Assembly (NCBI RefSeq): GCF_019668485.1
Contig: NZ_AP024619.1
Location: 1,177,001-1,241,000 of the forward strand
Direction of reading: 5' to 3'
Length of the DNA: 64,000 bases
Source of the DNA: Gelria sp. Kuro-4
GTDB taxonomy: Bacteria; Bacillota; DTU030; DUMP01
Each line of letters starts with the position of its first letter. Within the stretch, counting starts at the first letter, position 1. The position numbers and the translations under genes were made by a program. Of the stretch, positions 60,217-64,000 are shown piece by piece. The notes beneath the pieces are model-generated. The model made no database searches. It had not been told where the DNA came from and worked only from the letters and a program-made list of their open reading frames with translations.

Positions 60217-60297
60217 TGTGGATTCTGGGGAAAGGTGGGCAAAACCCGCCCAGCCCCAGGGGTTTTCTGTGGATAACCCTGTGGATTTTGTGGATTG
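60217..60297. promoter_or_regulatory. Cluster of DnaA-box-like sites
   Basis: TGTGGATAA (60268-60276) is a perfect DnaA box on the minus strand (TTATCCACA). TGTGGATTC (60217), TGTGGATTT (60280) and TGTGGATTG (60289) are near matches in the same orientation, the last three spaced 12 and 9 bases. They lie in the tsaD-lgt gap. Confidence 0.55.
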
Positions 60298-60394
60298 TGG
60301 GAATGATTGTTCGCTGAGTAGCCTCTTTTTACGGTATATGTGGGGCGAATAGTAAATAGAACCTGAAAACGGGAAAAAGGTGAGGTGAAGTGCG

Positions 60395-61168
60395 ATGCGG
60401 CCGGTGCTCCTTTCTTTTGGCTCCCTACACATCTACAGCTGGGGTTTTCTCCTGGCGCTGGCCACGCTGTTGGGCGCCTTGGGGGCGGTCGAGCTGGCGC
60501 GGCGCTCGGGCTGGGAACACCCGGACGCCGTCCTTGACGTGGCGCTGGGGGCGGTGCTGGCGGGAGTGGTGGGGAGCCGCCTCAACTACCTGCTCTTGTA
60601 CCGGGCGGCCGAGTTCTGGCGGCGGCCCTGGATCTTCTTTCAGTTTTCCGCCGGCGGCCTGGTATTTCACGGCGGCTTGGCCCTGGGCATACTCGCAGGC
60701 GGGTATCTCGCCCGGCGGCGGGGCCTGGGCTTTTGGACCACGGGCGATGTGCTGGCGCCTTTTCTCGCGGCCGGGTACGGCCTGGTGCGCGTGGGCTGCT
60801 TTCTTAATGGCTGCTGCTACGGGCGTGTAACCCACGTCCCCTGGGCGGTGGTCATTCCCGCCCTGGCCGACGGCCTGCCCCGCCACCCGTCGCAGCTTTA
60901 TGCCGCCGCCCTGGGGCTTTTCCTCGGCGTGCTCCTCCTTCTTTTCTACCGGCGGCGGCCCTTCAGCGGGGCGGTTTTCCTGGCCTATATGGGCGGTGGC
61001 GCCCTGGAACGCATCATTGAGGACTTCTTCCGGGATACGCTGATGTATAGCGCCAACTTTACCCTGGCGCAGGTGGTGAGTGCGGGCGTTTTCCTGGTGG
61101 CCGTCGCGCTTTACATCTGGCGCAGCCGCCGGGCGGCGCGGGAGAAAAGCCTGGGGGCGACCCAGTAG
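60395..61168 (+). CDS. lgt: Prolipoprotein diacylglyceryl transferase
   Basis: 257 residues from ATG 60395 after AAAGGTGAGG. Seven membrane segments with the Lgt signature 'GYGLVRVGCFLNGCCYGRVT', essential 'GGLVFHGGLALGILAG', 'RHPSQLYAAALGLFLGVLLL' and the C-terminal 'GGALERIIEDFFR' (Arg). It attaches diacylglycerol to the lipobox Cys of lipoproteins, such as those at 25302 and 26038. Confidence 0.94.
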   Translation: MRPVLLSFGSLHIYSWGFLLALATLLGALGAVELARRSGWEHPDAVLDVALGAVLAGVVGSRLNYLLLYRAAEFWRRPWIFFQFSAGGLVFHGGLALGILAGGYLARRRGLGFWTTGDVLAPFLAAGYGLVRVGCFLNGCCYGRVTHVPWAVVIPALADGLPRHPSQLYAAALGLFLGVLLLLFYRRRPFSGAVFLAYMGGGALERIIEDFFRDTLMYSANFTLAQVVSAGVFLVAVALYIWRSRRAAREKSLGATQ

Positions 61169-62496
61169 TGGCGCGCCGGCCGGCACCGGAGTGGGAGCTG
61201 GCGGCGGCTGCGGCCCGGGGCATTCTACCTGTAACCTCGGCCTGCAACGTGCGCTGCCTTTTCTGCAGTCACCGCCAGAACCCGCCCGGCCTGGAGACCT
61301 ACTTTCTGCCGCACCAGTCGCTGGCTGCCATTAAAGAGCGCGCGGCCCTGCTCGACCCCGAAAAGCCGATCGTGGTCGGTGAATCGGTGACCCGCATCCT
61401 GGAGGGAGAACCATTCCTCAACCCTGACCTGCTTGCCATCCTGACCTGGCTGCGGCACCGCTTTCCAGAGACGCCGCTGGCGCTCACCACCAACGGCACG
61501 CACCTCACGGCCGCAGCGGTGGCGCGCCTGGCGGAGCTTAAGCCGCTGGCAGTCACCCTCTCGCTCAACAGCGCCAGCGAGCGCGGCCGGCGCCTGCTTA
61601 TGGCCGACCCGGACCCCGCCGTGGCCCTGGAAGCACCCGCGCGGCTGGCGGCGGCCGGCCTGCCTTTTACCGGGAGCGTGGTGGCCATGCCGCACGTGGT
61701 GGGCTGGCGGGATGTGGAAGAAACGGTGCGCTTTCTCGCCCGGGCTGGGGCGGAGACGGTGCGCGTGTTCCTGCCGGGCTACACCCGCCTGGCGCCGCCG
61801 GAGCTCAGGCTGCCGGCGGGCATGTGGAACCAGCTGCGCAGGCGGGCGGCAGCCTGGCAGGAGGGACTAGGGACGCCGGTTCTTGTCGAGCCGCCGGGTT
61901 TAACCGACCTTAAGGCCAGCATTCACGGCGTGCTGCCTGCTACGCCGGCGGCTGCCGCCGGGCTGAAGGCGGGGGAGACCATCGTTCGCCTCGCCGGGAA
62001 GGCGGTGTTTTCGCGCGTGGCCGCCTTCCAGTGCCTGAAGGCGGGCGGGGCAGTGGAGGTGGAGGTGCTCTCAGAAGGCGGGACCCGCGCCGTGCGGCTG
62101 GAAAAGGAGCCCGGAGCGCGCTCCGGGCTCGTCTTCGATTACGACCTGGCTCCCGAGGCGTGGCAGGAGTTTTGCCGCCTTATCCGGCGGGAGCGGGCGC
62201 AGCGGGTGGTGGTGGCGACTTCCGAGCTCGCGGCACCGCTGGTGGCGGCGGCCGCCGGACGCGAGAACCTTCCCTGTGAGCTCAAGCTGTTGCCGGTGCC
62301 CAGCCGCTTCTTTGGCGGCAGCATCGCCTGTGCCGGGCTCCTCACGGTGGCCGATTTCCGGGCGGCCATCGGCGAGCTGGCGGCGGATCTTATTGTCCTG
62401 CCCGGCATCGCCTTCGACCAAAAAGGCCGGGACCTGGTAGGGGAGCTCTACCTGGAAGCGGCGCCGGGACGGAAGGTGGCTCTGCTGGAGACCTGA
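61168..62496 (+). CDS. Radical SAM protein with PDZ and DUF512-like domains
   Basis: 442 residues from GTG 61168, overlapping the lgt stop by one base. The iron-sulfur motif is 'CNVRCLFCSH' (C-x3-C-x2-C) near residue 26, with 'ESVTRILEGEPFLNPDLLAI' and 'PLALTTNGTHLTAAAVARLA' in the barrel. A PDZ-like domain ('TPAAAAGLKAGETIVRLAGK', about residues 250-300) and a C-terminal DUF512-like domain ('FFGGSIACAGLLTVADFRAA', 'LIVLPGIAFDQKGRDLVGEL') follow. DUF512 proteins usually place PDZ first; here it lies between the SAM barrel and DUF512. Substrate unknown. Confidence 0.8.
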   Translation: MARRPAPEWELAAAAARGILPVTSACNVRCLFCSHRQNPPGLETYFLPHQSLAAIKERAALLDPEKPIVVGESVTRILEGEPFLNPDLLAILTWLRHRFPETPLALTTNGTHLTAAAVARLAELKPLAVTLSLNSASERGRRLLMADPDPAVALEAPARLAAAGLPFTGSVVAMPHVVGWRDVEETVRFLARAGAETVRVFLPGYTRLAPPELRLPAGMWNQLRRRAAAWQEGLGTPVLVEPPGLTDLKASIHGVLPATPAAAAGLKAGETIVRLAGKAVFSRVAAFQCLKAGGAVEVEVLSEGGTRAVRLEKEPGARSGLVFDYDLAPEAWQEFCRLIRRERAQRVVVATSELAAPLVAAAAGRENLPCELKLLPVPSRFFGGSIACAGLLTVADFRAAIGELAADLIVLPGIAFDQKGRDLVGELYLEAAPGRKVALLET

Positions 62497-62537
62497 TCCG
62501 GCGGCCGGTGAGTCAGTGCACGTGGTAGGTAAGGCGA

Positions 62538-63131
62538 TTACACCCCGCCCTTAATTTCAGCGTATTTCCCCACCTGCGCGCAGAAGGTTTCCACCTGTGA
62601 CCGGGGTAAGGCTACGGTGAGCTGCGCCTCTTCCCCGTAAGCGGAAGCGACGACCGTCCCGCCCAGGCGCCCCAGCCAGTACAGACAGCGGTCCAGGTGC
62701 GGGTAGGCCACCCGCAGGCTGAGGCGGCGGGTGATCACCTTGTCGACCTGACCGGCGGCGTCGAGCGCGGCGCCGGCTGTACCGCCGTAGGCGTCGATGA
62801 GGCCGCGCACTCCCAGCTTCTTGCCGCCGAAGTAGCGCGTCACCACCACCGCCGTCTGGGTGAGGTCCCGGCTGAGGAGGGCACGGAGGATGGGCTCGCC
62901 GGCGGTGCCGCTCGGTTCGCCGGCGTCGCTGGCGAAGCGAATGTCACGCTCCGGGTCCACGCGGTAGGCCCAGGCGTTGTGCGTGGCCTGGCGGTGTTCC
63001 TGGCTCACCTGAGCGATAAAGGTTTTGGCTTCGGCTTCACTTTCCACCGGGCGCGCCCGCCCGATAAAGCGGGAGCGCTCGATTTTTATTTCCACCTGCG
63101 CCTCGTGGGCGCTGGTGCGGTAAGTGTCCAT
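62538..63131 (-). CDS. YigZ/IMPACT family protein
   Basis: 197 residues from ATG 63131. 'IERSRFIGRARPVESEAEAK', 'HNAWAYRV', 'SDAGEPSGTAGEPILRALL' and 'VVVTRYFGGKKLGVRGLIDA' are the conserved UPF0029 N-terminal motifs; the C-terminal DUF1949-type domain follows. The family binds ribosomes or nucleic acid in E. coli YigZ relatives; role is not settled. Confidence 0.92.
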   Translation of the reverse strand: MDTYRTSAHEAQVEIKIERSRFIGRARPVESEAEAKTFIAQVSQEHRQATHNAWAYRVDPERDIRFASDAGEPSGTAGEPILRALLSRDLTQTAVVVTRYFGGKKLGVRGLIDAYGGTAGAALDAAGQVDKVITRRLSLRVAYPHLDRCLYWLGRLGGTVVASAYGEEAQLTVALPRSQVETFCAQVGKYAEIKGGV

Positions 63132-63224
63132 ACGTTCAACCTCCCAGCAGCTAGGAAACGCCTGCTTTTATTCTATATCAGGATCTGAGTGCGGCAAAAG
63201 CCCTCTGCCGGGACAAGTCTCCTA

Positions 63225-63254
63225 TTGACTTCCAGGAAACTTGGACTGTATAAT
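63225..63254 (+). promoter_or_regulatory. SigA-type promoter for the ABC transporter
   Basis: TTGACT (63225-63230), 18-base spacer, TATAAT (63249-63254). A leader of about 120 bases follows. Confidence 0.75.
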
Positions 63255-63374
63255 TAAGTTGTCGGCAACCGTGACAAGGAAGACAAGTTATGGGAGGAGC
63301 GGCAGGTGGGCAGGGCGCTGCACGGGTATTCCGGCAGGGAAGGAATACGGACTGTAAGGTGAGGGGGGAAGCCA

Positions 63375-64000
63375 GTGGTTACCTTTGAGCATGTGACCAA
63401 AACTTACAAGGGCGGCACCCAGGCGGTGCGCGATCTCAACTTGACCATCGAAAAGGGCCGGTTTGTCGTCTTAATCGGCCCGAGCGGCTGCGGCAAAACC
63501 ACGACCCTTAAGATGGTCAACCGGCTTATCGAACCCACGTCGGGCGAGATCTACCTGGAGGGGCGGAAAACAAGCACCCTCAATCTGGTGCAGATGCGGC
63601 GCAACATCGGCTACGTTATCCAGCACATCGGGCTCTTGCCTCACCTGACGGTGGCTGCCAACATCGCCTTGGTGCCGGAGCTAAAGGGCTGGCCGCGCAA
63701 AAAGCGCGAGGAACGGGTGGACGAATTGCTTGCCATGGTCGGCATGGACCCGGCCGTGTACCGTAACCGTTTTCCGGCCCAGCTTTCCGGCGGGCAGCAG
63801 CAGCGCATAGGGGTGCTCCGGGCGCTGGCGGCGGACCCGGAGCTTATTCTTATGGATGAACCCTTCGGCGCGCTGGATCCTTTGACGCGCGAGCAGCTGC
63901 AGCTTGAGTTCAAGCGCCTCAAAGAGCGGCTCAAGAAAACCATTATCTTTGTAACCCACGACATGAACGAGGCCCTGCTCCTGGCCGACCGCATCATCCT
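63375..64000 (+). CDS. opuCA: OpuCA-type ABC transporter ATPase, 3'-truncated by window edge
   Basis: At least 208 residues from GTG 63375 after GAGGGGGGAAG. Walker A 'LIGPSGCGKTTTLKMVNRLI', Q-loop 'VIQHIGLLPHLTV', signature 'LSGGQQQRIGVLRALAADP', Walker B 'LILMDEPFGALDPLTRE' and His in 'IIFVTHDMNEALLLADR' are all seen. The 'IGYVIQHIGLLPH' segment is typical of glycine betaine/carnitine/choline (OpuC/ProV) ATPases. CBS domains would lie beyond the window. Inferred osmoprotectant import. Confidence 0.88.
   Translation, partial: MVTFEHVTKTYKGGTQAVRDLNLTIEKGRFVVLIGPSGCGKTTTLKMVNRLIEPTSGEIYLEGRKTSTLNLVQMRRNIGYVIQHIGLLPHLTVAANIALVPELKGWPRKKREERVDELLAMVGMDPAVYRNRFPAQLSGGQQQRIGVLRALAADPELILMDEPFGALDPLTREQLQLEFKRLKERLKKTIIFVTHDMNEALLLADRII

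Noticed and set aside
63290-63388. 33-codon frame in the leader of the ABC transporter
   Set aside because: It overlaps the OpuCA start out of frame and shows no coding character; could at most be a leader peptide.

Overview
The window looks like a GC-rich chromosome segment of an anaerobic Bacillota species (Clostridia in the broad sense, close in style to Moorella or Desulfotomaculum relatives). This is inferred from gene content. Supporting points are strong purine-rich ribosome binding sites with many GTG/TTG starts, an acpS - nnrD - endoAI - endoA order, a flavodiiron protein with rubredoxin/rubrerythrin-type proteins and thiol peroxidase, an ISLre2-family insertion sequence, a THF riboswitch before folT, and the tsaE-tsaB-rimI operon.

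Region by region. (1) 1-3.1 kb: the 3' part of a secreted repeat protein with four tandem two-domain units. (2) 3.1-16 kb: an accessory region with lower coding density. It holds a DUF262/DUF1524 (GmrSD/SspE-like) defence nuclease, an intact HEPN-MNT toxin-antitoxin pair plus a decayed second copy, relics of DUF4268, vapC, MarR, nucleotidyltransferase and beta-propeller genes, and an oxidative-stress block (fprA, zinc ribbon, rubredoxin-like, tpx, old yellow enzyme). A DUF2975/XRE pair with its own promoter and operator-like palindrome also lies here. (3) 16-25 kb: a NarL-type regulator beside a 1710-residue kinase-like/ATPase/GAF/histidine kinase protein, then an actin-like protein, a bactofilin and an M23 peptidase. 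(4) 25-32.4 kb: two lipoproteins, DegV, a LysM-NlpC/P60 hydrolase, an M14 peptidase relic and the paired UPF0261 / PEP-hydrolase-like genes, followed by an ISLre2 element. (5) 34-40.3 kb: core genes (acpS, nnrD, endoAI-endoA, a P-loop/Asp23 fusion, hisC, folT under a THF riboswitch, a ferritin-like protein). (6) 40.8-48.1 kb: a six-gene catabolic cassette (SorC regulator, NhaC-type transporter, FGGY kinase, 2-hydroxyacid dehydrogenase, trans-sulfuration lyase, class II aldolase) that may be a sulfur-compound pathway. (7) 48.2-64 kb: a cytosolic class A beta-lactamase-like hydrolase, a transporter, a secreted FxLYD protein, tsaE-tsaB-rimI, an M20 amidohydrolase with a frameshifted AbgT transporter opposite a CitA/CitB-type two-component system, tsaD, a DnaA-box cluster, lgt, a radical SAM/PDZ protein, a YigZ protein and the start of an OpuCA-type ABC ATPase.

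A palindromic element with arms like GTGCCGGGCACCTGGGA recurs at eight places, mostly just after stop codons. The strongest leads are the sulfur-type catabolic cassette, the actin-like/bactofilin/M23 locus next to the giant kinase, the THF riboswitch whose downstream hairpin overlaps the folT ribosome binding site, and the dispersed palindromes.
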